Positions 18,859 through 26,557 of a stretch of DNA of 64,000 nucleotides are shown in pieces. Each line of letters opens with the position of its first letter. The first letter of the stretch is position 1. Source of the stretch: Flavivirga aquatica (GTDB lineage Bacteria; Bacteroidota; Bacteroidia; Flavobacteriales; Flavobacteriaceae); the NCBI RefSeq assembly GCF_001747085.1, contig NZ_MDJD01000043.1:1-64000 (forward strand). The letters are read 5' to 3'. The notes below the pieces were generated by a model. It saw only the letters and a list, made by a program, of their open reading frames with translations, did no database searches and had not been told where the DNA came from. The position numbers and the translations under genes are program-made.

Positions 18859-19863
18859 ATGGTTACTTTAAAACAACTAGCAAAAGAGTTAAATGTTTCT
18901 ATTTCTACGGTTTCTAAAGCTTTAAATAATAGTGAAGAGATTGGGGAAGAAACGGTTAGACGTGTTAAGGAACTAGCAGAGTTATACAATTATAAGCCTA
19001 ATAAAGTAGCTTTAAGTTTAAAACAAAACAAGACAAAAACTATAGGAGTTATTATACCTAATATTCTTAATAGATTTTTAGCTAAAGTATTATTTGGAAT
19101 AGAAAGAGAAGCTACTAAGCAAGGATATAATATTATTACATGCATATCTAATGAATCTTTAGAGAAAGAAAAGGATAGTTTACAGTTATTAGCAAATGGG
19201 AGTGTTGATGGTTTTATTTTATCGGTAGCAGAAGAAACTCAAGTTAATAATGAGATTGATCATTTTAAAAAAACAATAAGTCAGGGTCTTCCAATTGTTA
19301 TGTTTGATAGAGTTGCACACGATGTTATGTGTGATAAAGTTATTGTAGATGATTTTGATGCAACATATAACGCTACTAAAAGCTTAATGCAGGAAAAAAG
19401 AAAGCAGATTGTTTTTATTAGTAATATCAATGATTTAAGTGTTGGGAAATTAAGAAAACACGGTTATAATAAAGCTATATTGGAAAGTGGTATGGAGCCT
19501 TTAGTTTTAAAGATTAAAAAGAAAGACGACCATCAAAAAAAAATAAAATCTTTTTTTAAGAAAAATAAAAATATTGATGCTGTAATTGCTGCAGATAGCT
19601 CTTCTGGAGTAATAGCTCTTAATACTGCTGTTAATTTGGGATTAAAAGTACCAAAAGATATTTCTCTTATTGCATTTGCTAGTAAATCAGATTCAAATCA
19701 TACACTTCCAAGATTGACAACTATACGTCAACATGCAAAAATTATTGGAGCTAATGCAGCACAATTATTAATTAAAAGAATACAAAATTCATTATCTGAA
19801 GAAGATGTGAAAACTAAAATAGTAAAAACAAGTATCGTCAAAAATAAATCTACGCTTAGCTGA
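18859..19863 (+). CDS. LacI-family transcriptional regulator
   Basis: This 334-residue regulator has a LacI helix-turn-helix at residues 2-25 (TLKQLAKELNVSISTVSKAL), the hinge region (YNYKPNKVALSLK) and a periplasmic-binding-protein-like ligand domain (TIGVIIPNILNRFLAKVLFG, then DGFILSVAEE, IVMFDRVAHD and DAVIAADSSSGVIALNTA). It probably senses a sugar or related small molecule. The five tandem small peptide genes start 340 bp downstream on the same strand, and the TonB-type barrel lies divergently upstream. Its target cannot be told from sequence. Confidence 0.95.
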   Translation: MVTLKQLAKELNVSISTVSKALNNSEEIGEETVRRVKELAELYNYKPNKVALSLKQNKTKTIGVIIPNILNRFLAKVLFGIEREATKQGYNIITCISNESLEKEKDSLQLLANGSVDGFILSVAEETQVNNEIDHFKKTISQGLPIVMFDRVAHDVMCDKVIVDDFDATYNATKSLMQEKRKQIVFISNINDLSVGKLRKHGYNKAILESGMEPLVLKIKKKDDHQKKIKSFFKKNKNIDAVIAADSSSGVIALNTAVNLGLKVPKDISLIAFASKSDSNHTLPRLTTIRQHAKIIGANAAQLLIKRIQNSLSEEDVKTKIVKTSIVKNKSTLS

Positions 19864-20203
19864 ATTTTGTCGATTTTTCCCTAATCGGCGAAAAAAATAA
19901 AGGTTTTGTCGAGTAAATTTCTGAGCGTGAAAGGCTTTAGGGTAATTTAGCTTGTCTTAATAGGCCTGTTTAGATTTCCCTTAGTTCTATTAATAAAATT
20001 AATCCATTTTCGACTTTTTCTAGTCGTAATATCCCTCATAAACAGTTAGTTATATCGATATGTTGTATGCGTATCTATCTATAAACTAGTTGTCCATTTT
20101 TCCCTTAATTCAAAGCTTGTGTGTTTATTACGCAAGCGTTAAAGGTATGGGTTTTTTTAAAATAAGCATAGAAAATTAATATAAACTTTTAATATAAAAC
20201 ATT
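19864..20203 (+). other. Long leader between the LacI gene and the peptide array
   Basis: This 340-bp region has no ORF of note. It contains several short inverted repeats: CGATT/AATCG at about 19868-19884, CGACT/AGTCG near 20010-20025, and CTTGTGTG/TACGCAAG near 20117-20137. The string TTTTGTCGA occurs here and again between peptide copies 1 and 2. The region is likely to hold the promoter and 5' leader of the array. Confidence 0.4.
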
Positions 20204-20350
20204 ATGAAAACTTTAAAAATTACTCTAATCGTAGTCCTTATTTTTTCATCATTAGTGGCTTGTACAAAACAAGATTTAGATGAAGAAGATATATTAACTC
20301 CAGAAACGGAACATTTTCTTGGTACAGACGGAGATATGGAACAACGATAA
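20204..20350 (+). CDS. Tandem small lipoprotein, copy 1 (48 aa)
   Basis: This short peptide gene is the first of five paralogous copies. The N-terminus MKTLKITLIVVLIFSSLVAC is a lipoprotein signal peptide with lipobox LVAC (Cys20), so the mature product would be only 29 residues. The mature part is acidic (QDLDEEDILTPETE) and ends with TDGDMEQR, the motif shared by the array. It is the most diverged of the four lipidated copies. I do not recognise a family. Retention of the reading frame, signal peptide and C-terminal motif in several copies argues that these are real genes. Confidence 0.75.
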   Translation: MKTLKITLIVVLIFSSLVACTKQDLDEEDILTPETEHFLGTDGDMEQR

Positions 20351-20440
20351 TACTTTTAAGTATTATGCAATCAGGGTTTTGTCGAAAGATGAAGTCTTAA
20401 TATTTTAATTCAATTATAAATACTATAAAATAAACTGAAT

Positions 20441-20593
20441 ATGAAAACCTTAAAAATCACTTTAATTACAGCTCTAATATTTTCATCATTAACCTCATGT
20501 ACCAAACAAGATTTAAATGAAGATGAAGTATTAACGACTCCAGAAATAGAAGAAAGCATTCCATATACAGATGGAGATATGGAGCAACGATAA
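20441..20593 (+). CDS. Tandem small lipoprotein, copy 2 (50 aa)
   Basis: The signal peptide MKTLKITLITALIFSSLTSC gives lipidated Cys20. The acidic mature part TKQDLNEDEVLTTPEIEESI is followed by PYTDGDMEQR. It differs from copy 4 by one residue (Thr10 here, Ala there). The shared leader lies immediately before its ATG. Confidence 0.8.
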   Translation: MKTLKITLITALIFSSLTSCTKQDLNEDEVLTTPEIEESIPYTDGDMEQR

Positions 20594-20653
20594 TACTCCT
20601 AAAAAATCAAAACCTTATTAATTCAATTATAAATACTATAAAATAAACTGAAT

Positions 20654-20803
20654 ATGAAAACCTTAAAAATCACTTTAATTACAGCTCTAATATTTTCATC
20701 ATTAACCTCATGTACCAAACAAGATTTAAATGAAGATGATGTGTTAACTACCCCAGAGACTGAACACATTTTATATACAGATGGAGATATGGAGCAACGA
20801 TAA
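20654..20803 (+). CDS. Tandem small lipoprotein, copy 3 (49 aa)
   Basis: The signal peptide is identical to that of copy 2 (lipobox LTSC, Cys20). The mature part is TKQDLNEDDVLTTPETEHIL followed by YTDGDMEQR. The segment PETEH recalls copy 1, whereas copies 2 and 4 have PEIEES. The middle segment therefore varies between fixed ends. Confidence 0.8.
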   Translation: MKTLKITLITALIFSSLTSCTKQDLNEDDVLTTPETEHILYTDGDMEQR

Positions 20804-20863
20804 TATTTCTAAAAAATCAAAATCTTATTAATTCAATTATAAATACTATAAAATAAACTGAAT

Positions 20864-21016
20864 ATGAAAACCTTAAAAATCACTTTAATCGCAGCTCTAA
20901 TATTTTCATCATTAACCTCATGTACCAAACAAGATTTAAATGAAGATGAAGTATTAACGACTCCAGAAATAGAAGAAAGCATTCCATATACAGATGGAGA
21001 TATGGAGCAACGATAA
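20864..21016 (+). CDS. Tandem small lipoprotein, copy 4 (50 aa)
   Basis: Its leader and coding region are nearly identical to copy 2; the protein differs only at residue 10 (Ala here). It has lipobox LTSC with Cys20 and ends TDGDMEQR. Its closeness to copy 2 across an intervening copy 3 suggests unequal crossing-over or gene conversion within the array. Confidence 0.8.
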   Translation: MKTLKITLIAALIFSSLTSCTKQDLNEDEVLTTPEIEESIPYTDGDMEQR

Positions 21017-21072
21017 TATACTCCTAAAAAATCAAAGACCAGTAATTTAATTATAAATACTATAAAATCATT

Positions 21073-21222
21073 ATGAAAACTCTAAAAAACATTTTAATAG
21101 CTACTCTTATTTTTTTATCATTAACAGCTTATTCTAAAGAGGAATTAAAGGAAGATGATATAATAATTATACTAGAAACTGAAAATACCGTATATAACGG
21201 TAACGATATTGAACAACGATAA
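21073..21222 (+). CDS. Tandem small peptide, copy 5, lipobox cysteine lost (49 aa)
   Basis: This diverged copy reads MKTLKNILIATLIFLSLTAY, so the lipidated Cys of the other copies is replaced by Tyr20. The mature part (SKEELKEDDIIIILETENTV) remains acidic and the end is YNGNDIEQR, keeping only the EQR terminus. The frame is intact. It may be secreted without a lipid anchor, or it may be decaying. It is the copy nearest the sensor kinase, with its stop 88 bp before the TTG start at 21311. Confidence 0.7.
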   Translation: MKTLKNILIATLIFLSLTAYSKEELKEDDIIIILETENTVYNGNDIEQR

Positions 21223-21310
21223 TATTATCTAAGTTTTATCAAAAGATAAAGGTTTAGTATTTTAAGTTAATTGGAAAATTATAAATACATTTGAGAAAGT
21301 ATTTACACTA

Positions 21311-23323
21311 TTGAATCTAAAATTTTTTGTCTTAGGCGTTTTTTTTTCATTCTTATCTTATTCTCAGAAAGAAAATAAGGTGACGGATAGTATTGGATTT
21401 TATTTAAAAAAATCGAAATACAATGCTATTGATAATTATGAAATTAGACTTGATTATGCATTAAAGGCAAAAAAACTATCTGAAAAACAAGGAGTAGATT
21501 CTTTGATATTAAAAAGTATAATTAATTTATCAAAAATAAATTCAAGAAGTAAAAATAATTACAAAGATTTTTTGAAGTACAGCCACAGAGCTTTGCGGTT
21601 GGCAAAAAAAATGAACGATTCTAGTGCATTAGCTTTAATTAATAAAGAACTTGGTTATTATTATTTTGATAAAGAAGTAGACAGTGCTTATTATTACGAT
21701 AATAAAGCTGAAAAGTTATATAGAGGATTAAAAGATAATTTTAATACAGCTGTAGTACTTCTGGATATTGCCCTACTTCAAAGAAACGATAAAGATTATA
21801 CAGGAAGTGAACTAATCTCTGTAGAAGCCCTGTCTTTATTAAGTGAGCTTAATGAGTCTAATAATGTAAGGAAATACAAATCATTTTTTTACAATAATTT
21901 AGCTTTGGTTTTTAAGAACCTTGAACAATTTGAAGAATCAATCAAGTATAATATTAAAGCGTTAGATTTACAAAAGAAGTTAGACGGAAATAATAGGCAA
22001 ACTATTGAAAACCAAAAAAATAATTTAGCTAATTCATATAAGGGTTTTGGAGAGTATTCAATAGCACTAGAATATTATAGTCAGATTTTAGAAAATAAAA
22101 ACTTAGTTAATGAGCGTCCTGCTTTTTATGCATTAGTTCTTGATAGTTATGCGCATACGTTGTATTTATCAAAAAACTATGAGCAAATACCTAAACTATA
22201 TTTTAAAGCATTAAGGGTTTGTAATAATATTAATGAGAAATATAAATCAATAGCAATAAACAAACATCTTGCAGAATATCATTATAATAATAAGAATAAA
22301 GATTCTGCATTGCATTATGCATATAAAGCGAAGGATATTGCAGAAGAGTATTATAATTATGATTTATTGAAATCTCTTTTATTACTTTCAGAAATTGAGG
22401 AAGGAGAAAAAGCCGTAGAGCACTTAAACGCTTATGTAAAATTGAGTGATAGTTTGCAAAAATCTGAACGTACAATTAGAAATAAATTTGCGCGAATCAA
22501 GTATGAAACCAACCAAATAGAAAAAGAAAATATTCAAATAGCAAAAGAGCGTATGTGGCTTATAATTATATCCATAGTATTAATTATAGCCTCTTTTTTA
22601 CTTTACATTGTAATTAATCAAAGAAATAAAAATAAAGAATTACAATTTATCCAAAAACAACAAGAAACAAACGAAGAAATTTATAACCTCATGTTATCTC
22701 AAAACGAAAGTATTGAAGAAGCAAGAACATTGGAGAAGAAACGAATTTCTGAAGAATTACATGATGGTGTTTTAGGGCGTTTGTTTGGCACGCGTTTAAG
22801 TTTAGATAGCTTGAATATGAATTCTAGTGTAGAAGCTATAAAAACCAGAGGACAATATATTAATGAACTAAAGGTTATAGAACAAGATATTAGAAAAGTG
22901 TCTCATGAGTTAAATACCGATTTTGTTTCTGGCTTTGGATTTATAGATATTATTAAAACATTAGTTGAAACTCAAACATTAGCTTATCATATTGATTATG
23001 AATTAAGACCTGATGATGCCATAGATTGGGATGAAGTTTCAAATAAGAATAAAATTCATATTTATAGAATTATTCAAGAAGTACTTCATAATATATACAA
23101 GCATGCTAAGGCGACTAAAGTAAATATTAGTTTTAAACTAAAAAATAATGTAATTTTATTAGCAATGCGTGATGATGGTTCTGGATTTGATGTTAATAGA
23201 GTTAAATCTGGTATTGGCTTAAAAAACATGAACTCTAGGATTAATGATATAAATGGAAAAATAACTATAACTTCTAAAAAGGATGTAGGAACAACAGTAA
23301 CCGTAGAAGCTCCCATTACTTAA
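21311..23323 (+). CDS. TPR-containing sensor histidine kinase (HisKA_3 type)
   Basis: This 670-residue kinase starts at a TTG; from there the protein has a signal peptide (MNLKFFVLGVFFSFLSYSQ), and no ATG upstream would give one. Residues about 30-400 form tetratricopeptide-like helical repeats in the periplasm. A single membrane helix lies at about 415-437 and a coiled linker follows. The HisKA_3 box is EKKRISEELHDGVLGRLFG with phospho-acceptor His484. The HATPase_c domain has HIYRIIQEVLHNIYKHAKA, DDGSGFD and GIGLKNM. Its partner regulator starts 3 bp after its stop. The peptide array lies directly upstream and may supply or modulate its signal; that is inference. Confidence 0.93.
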   Translation: MNLKFFVLGVFFSFLSYSQKENKVTDSIGFYLKKSKYNAIDNYEIRLDYALKAKKLSEKQGVDSLILKSIINLSKINSRSKNNYKDFLKYSHRALRLAKKMNDSSALALINKELGYYYFDKEVDSAYYYDNKAEKLYRGLKDNFNTAVVLLDIALLQRNDKDYTGSELISVEALSLLSELNESNNVRKYKSFFYNNLALVFKNLEQFEESIKYNIKALDLQKKLDGNNRQTIENQKNNLANSYKGFGEYSIALEYYSQILENKNLVNERPAFYALVLDSYAHTLYLSKNYEQIPKLYFKALRVCNNINEKYKSIAINKHLAEYHYNNKNKDSALHYAYKAKDIAEEYYNYDLLKSLLLLSEIEEGEKAVEHLNAYVKLSDSLQKSERTIRNKFARIKYETNQIEKENIQIAKERMWLIIISIVLIIASFLLYIVINQRNKNKELQFIQKQQETNEEIYNLMLSQNESIEEARTLEKKRISEELHDGVLGRLFGTRLSLDSLNMNSSVEAIKTRGQYINELKVIEQDIRKVSHELNTDFVSGFGFIDIIKTLVETQTLAYHIDYELRPDDAIDWDEVSNKNKIHIYRIIQEVLHNIYKHAKATKVNISFKLKNNVILLAMRDDGSGFDVNRVKSGIGLKNMNSRINDINGKITITSKKDVGTTVTVEAPIT

Positions 23324-23326
23324 ACT

Positions 23327-24001
23327 ATGACAGAAAATATTAAAATACTAATGATTGATGATCACCCTATGATTATTGAAGGGTATCAAAACACACTACT
23401 TTTTACCAAAAAAGATGAACAAGAATTAAAGATAGACATCGCTAACAATTGTGATGAAGCTATTACGTACATGAATAAATCAGTTCAAAATAAAATCCCT
23501 TACGATGTATTGTTTGTAGACATTAGTCTACCTCCATCAGCAGATGGAGTAATGAGTTCTGGAGAAGATTTAGCAGAATATGCTCGTAAAGTTTTACCAG
23601 AAGCAAAAATTATTATTTTAACGATGTTTAATGAATCTTTTAGAATTCATAATATCATAAAAACTATAGACCCTGAAGGTTTTTTAATTAAAAGTGATTT
23701 AACATCTAGTGAACTAGCCAGTGCATTTCAAGCAGTACTTTATAATCCTCCGTTTTATAGTGGTACTGTTAATAATCATATAAGAAAAGTGATTACAAGT
23801 GACATATTTGTTGATGATAAAAACAGGAAAATACTTCATTTATTATCGCAAGGCGTGAAAACTAAAAATTTAGCTTCTCACTTAGATATTTCCTTAAGTG
23901 CAATAGAAAAAAGAAAAAAACATCTAAGAGATATTTTTGAGGTCTACGATGGCCAAGATGAAACACTATTGAATGAGGCAAGAAAGAAAGGATTTGTGTA
24001 G
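23327..24001 (+). CDS. LuxR/NarL-type response regulator
   Basis: This 224-residue regulator has an N-terminal receiver domain (ILMIDDHPMIIEGY; phospho-acceptor Asp65 in VLFVDISLPP; Lys in FLIKSDL) and a C-terminal LuxR-type HTH (KILHLLSQGVKTKNLASHLD, then ISLSAIEKRKKHLRDIFEVY). It is the cognate partner of the kinase encoded 3 bp upstream. The insertion around PPSADGVMSSGEDLAEYAR lengthens the receiver loop compared with standard NarL proteins. It is probably the output of the peptide-array and kinase unit. Confidence 0.94.
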   Translation: MTENIKILMIDDHPMIIEGYQNTLLFTKKDEQELKIDIANNCDEAITYMNKSVQNKIPYDVLFVDISLPPSADGVMSSGEDLAEYARKVLPEAKIIILTMFNESFRIHNIIKTIDPEGFLIKSDLTSSELASAFQAVLYNPPFYSGTVNNHIRKVITSDIFVDDKNRKILHLLSQGVKTKNLASHLDISLSAIEKRKKHLRDIFEVYDGQDETLLNEARKKGFV

Positions 24002-24223
24002 TACTAATATTGCTATAATGTTAAAAAGCAGGTTTTGAAAAAAAATCCTACTTTTTTAAATACCCTTAAAACCTTGATATATAACGCTAGTACCTTTTGC
24101 CCGTAAAGGTGTTGTGGGTTTCCCGCAGCTTGAAAAGGAAAGTAATAGTTATATTTGTGCATCAACACTTCATAAAATTAATTAATCCCTCAATTTTTTT
24201 GTTGATAATAGCAATTTACAAAG
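24002..24223. other. Intergenic region after the response regulator
   Basis: No ORF or RNA gene was recognised in this stretch. It leads into the hairpin at 24224-24264. Confidence 0.35.
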
Positions 24224-24264
24224 CCCTGTGGAGGTGAGAGACCCACAGGGTTTCTTCTTTTTTT
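24224..24264 (+). terminator. Rho-independent terminator
   Basis: An 8-bp GC-rich stem (CCCTGTGG / CCACAGGG) is followed by a T-rich tail. It can end transcription of the kinase-regulator unit before the oppositely oriented DUF456-like gene. Confidence 0.7.
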
Positions 24265-24286
24265 AAATTGAACTATAGTCATAATC

Positions 24287-24616
24287 TTACAACAACTCTA
24301 TAAAAAAAGCTAAATAGATAATAGAGACAATAAATTTTATAAATGTAGATGTTAGAAAACCTATAAAAGATCCAAAGGTAGCTTTAGTTGCTGTTTTAAT
24401 ATCATTTTTATTTAAAAGTTCACCAATTAAAGCCCCAAGAAATGGCCCAATAATAATGCCAGCTGGAATAGGTGTAATCAATCCAACAATAAGACCAACA
24501 GTTGTTCCAACCATACCATATTTTGTACCACCAAATCGTTTTGTTCCAATTGCAGGAATAATATAATCTAGTAACCAAATAAGCATTGTTGCAATTATTG
24601 TTAAAATAATATCCAT
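24287..24616 (-). CDS. DUF456-family membrane protein, N-terminally short
   Basis: This 109-residue membrane protein matches the C-terminal two thirds of DUF456 proteins (LDYIIPAIGTKRFGGTKYGM, then GLIVGLITPIPAGIIIGPFL, GALIGELL and ATFGSFIGFLTST). Normal family members are about 160 residues with an extra N-terminal membrane hairpin. That part is missing here, and no remnant was seen in the frame upstream. It has a usable ATG, so it may be a functional short form or a truncated relic. Confidence 0.75.
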   Translation of the reverse strand: MDIILTIIATMLIWLLDYIIPAIGTKRFGGTKYGMVGTTVGLIVGLITPIPAGIIIGPFLGALIGELLNKNDIKTATKATFGSFIGFLTSTFIKFIVSIIYLAFFIELL

Positions 24617-24906
24617 ATTGTATTTAAGTTATCTATAGTTTAGACGCGTAAAGGGTTGAAATGTTACGCTTTATAATTAGGAGGCTTGGTTTAAAATGAA
24701 GAAACTTAAGAAGCTGTTAAGTATAACTAAAATTATTTTAGTGAATAAGATAGAAAAGTTATTGAGTCTTGTTTGTTACTTGTATTTTTAGTATAGTAAA
24801 GGTTTTTTTAATATTGTATTGAAAACGAAGTTTTTAGCTTTGGTTTTTCGTTTTTTAAGGATAAAAAATCTAAAAAAATTGTACTTTTCGGATTCAGTTC
24901 TAATCT

Positions 24907-25386
24907 ATGAAGAAAATTTGTTTTTTTTTGTTTCTTTTAATACTAACATCTTGTGAGTATTTTAATGTGAAAAAAACATCTTCAGAAATCATTTTAAAAG
25001 AAGAGTTAGAGTCTTTTAACTGGAATGATGTAGATGAATACCCTAGTTTTCCATTCTGTGATTCTTCCACAACTAAAGAAGAACGAAAAGTATGTTTTCA
25101 AGAAACTTTAACAATGCATATTACAGGATTTTTAGAACAAGAAGTTATAGTTGTTACTCAGGATATTAATGATACTATCTCGTTATATTTTGAGGCTTCT
25201 AAGGAAGGTGAGTTGTCTTTGCTAAAATCTAAAATAGACTCCCTTACAATTAATGAAATTCCAAATATTGAAACTCTATTTAGCGAAAGCTTAAAAACTT
25301 TACCTAAAATATTTCCAGCTATTAAAAGGGGACAGCAAGTTACCACAGTATTTGAGTTACCTATAGTTATTCAAGTTGTTGATTAG
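24907..25386 (+). CDS. Small lipoprotein, function unknown
   Basis: This 159-residue protein has the lipoprotein signal MKKICFFLFLLILTSC (Cys16). The C-terminal half (ITGFLEQEVIVVTQDINDTI, then LSLLKSKIDSLTINEIP and FPAIKRGQQVTTVFELPIVI) loosely resembles the TonB C-terminal fold seen in many flavobacterial lipoproteins of this size, but there is no periplasmic spacer or membrane anchor for an energy transducer. The two Cys in the middle (FPFCDSS, KVCFQE) could form a disulfide. Confidence 0.72.
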   Translation: MKKICFFLFLLILTSCEYFNVKKTSSEIILKEELESFNWNDVDEYPSFPFCDSSTTKEERKVCFQETLTMHITGFLEQEVIVVTQDINDTISLYFEASKEGELSLLKSKIDSLTINEIPNIETLFSESLKTLPKIFPAIKRGQQVTTVFELPIVIQVVD

Positions 25387-25406
25387 TTTAAATATTAAGT
25401 GATTCC

Positions 25407-26546
25407 TTATTTTTTAAAGACTCTTCCTTTCCATTTATAAGTAATAAACATCGATATAAAAGCAACATAAACACTAAAAAAAGGATAAATTAGAAATCCA
25501 AAAATAAAACTTCTTAAAATACCTTTTTGATTAAAAAATAAAGCCGATTTATAAATTAAAAAGAAGTCTATGTTGAATTTAATTATTAAAATATATAACC
25601 AGATTTTAAAGTTGAAAACATTAATAATAGAAAGGACTAAATAAGAAATTATTAAAGCATTCATTAGTAAAACGACAAGTCCTGTAAATTTTCCAAACCA
25701 ATTATTGTAAGTACTTGTTTTTGCAACCCATCTAATGCGTTGGGCTATTAAGTTTTTATAAGTTGGTTGAGCTGTTGTAGTAACTATAGCCTTTTCACAT
25801 TTTAAATAGTGAAGTGATTTAGGATTAGTTTTTGCTATTTTTTCAAGTAAAAAAATGTCATCTCCACTAGCAATATGTGTGTTCCCTTCAAATCCATTTA
25901 TTTTAGAAAATAAAGTTTTTTTATATGCGAAATTAGCACCATTGCACAAAAATGGTTTTTTAATGCCAAAACCGCCAATAGTTGCTCCTTGTAAACTAAG
26001 GATATCTAGTAGTTGAAACCGATTAAAAAAATCATTGTTTAAATGGTAGGTAACAGGTCCAGCTATACATGATACATTTGTTTTTTGAATGTATTCATCA
26101 AAACTATCTAGCCAATATTCAGGTAAGATACAATCGGCATCTGTGGCTATAATCCATTCGTGTTTTGCATGATTTATAGCTGAGGTAATGGCATCTTTTT
26201 TTGGCGAATTTGTTTTTCTTTCATTTTTTATAATACTAAAGTTCCCTCGAGAAGAATTGATGCTTTTTTTGCTTATAAATTCTTTTATAATATCGACAGA
26301 ATCATCTTCAGAATCATCATCAATAAAAATGACTTCAAATAACTGTTTAGAATATTTTAATGAAGCCATAGATTTTAATAAATCTGGTAAATTTTTAGCT
26401 TCATTTCTAAAAGGAATAAGTATTGAAAATTTAGTTTTAGAAGGCATGTCTTCTAAAGTAAAAATCTTTATTTTATCAAACCCAAAAGTAAAACTTCCTA
26501 TTAAAAACAAATAGATAATGGATATAATAATACTAATTAAAATCAT
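25407..26546 (-). CDS. Glycosyltransferase family 2 membrane protein
   Basis: This 379-residue enzyme has one N-terminal membrane segment, a GT-A domain with SILIPFRNEAKNLPDLL, EVIFIDDDSEDDS and ATDADCI (the metal-binding DxD), and the QxxRW-type motif QRIRW near residue 270 followed by C-terminal membrane helices. That layout is typical of processive or lipid-acceptor GT2 enzymes. It forms a two-gene unit with the LPG-synthase-like membrane protein encoded 11 bp upstream. Together they may glycosylate a lipid or carotenoid-type acceptor; this is inference. Confidence 0.9.
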   Translation of the reverse strand: MILISIIISIIYLFLIGSFTFGFDKIKIFTLEDMPSKTKFSILIPFRNEAKNLPDLLKSMASLKYSKQLFEVIFIDDDSEDDSVDIIKEFISKKSINSSRGNFSIIKNERKTNSPKKDAITSAINHAKHEWIIATDADCILPEYWLDSFDEYIQKTNVSCIAGPVTYHLNNDFFNRFQLLDILSLQGATIGGFGIKKPFLCNGANFAYKKTLFSKINGFEGNTHIASGDDIFLLEKIAKTNPKSLHYLKCEKAIVTTTAQPTYKNLIAQRIRWVAKTSTYNNWFGKFTGLVVLLMNALIISYLVLSIINVFNFKIWLYILIIKFNIDFFLIYKSALFFNQKGILRSFIFGFLIYPFFSVYVAFISMFITYKWKGRVFKK

Positions 26547-26557
26547 GTTTAAAAATT

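Larger units (their letters stand above)
20370..21310 (+). repeat. Tandem repeat array carrying the small peptide genes
   Basis: Units of about 210 bp (start-to-start spacings 237, 213, 210 and 209 bp) each contain one ~50-codon peptide gene and a common leader (ATTCAATTATAAATACTATA, then AAATAAACTGAAT). Copies 2, 3 and 4 are nearly identical in both leader and coding parts, which points to recent duplication. A related leader (TTTTATCAAAAGATAAAGG, then AGTATTTTAA and AATTATAAATAC) precedes the kinase gene at 21311. The kinase therefore seems to carry the same 5' element. Confidence 0.85.

Noticed and set aside
18859-24001. Peptide array as toxin-antitoxin or bacteriocin cluster
   Set aside because: The peptides have lipoprotein signals, no immunity or export genes are adjacent, and no toxin-like partner is seen.
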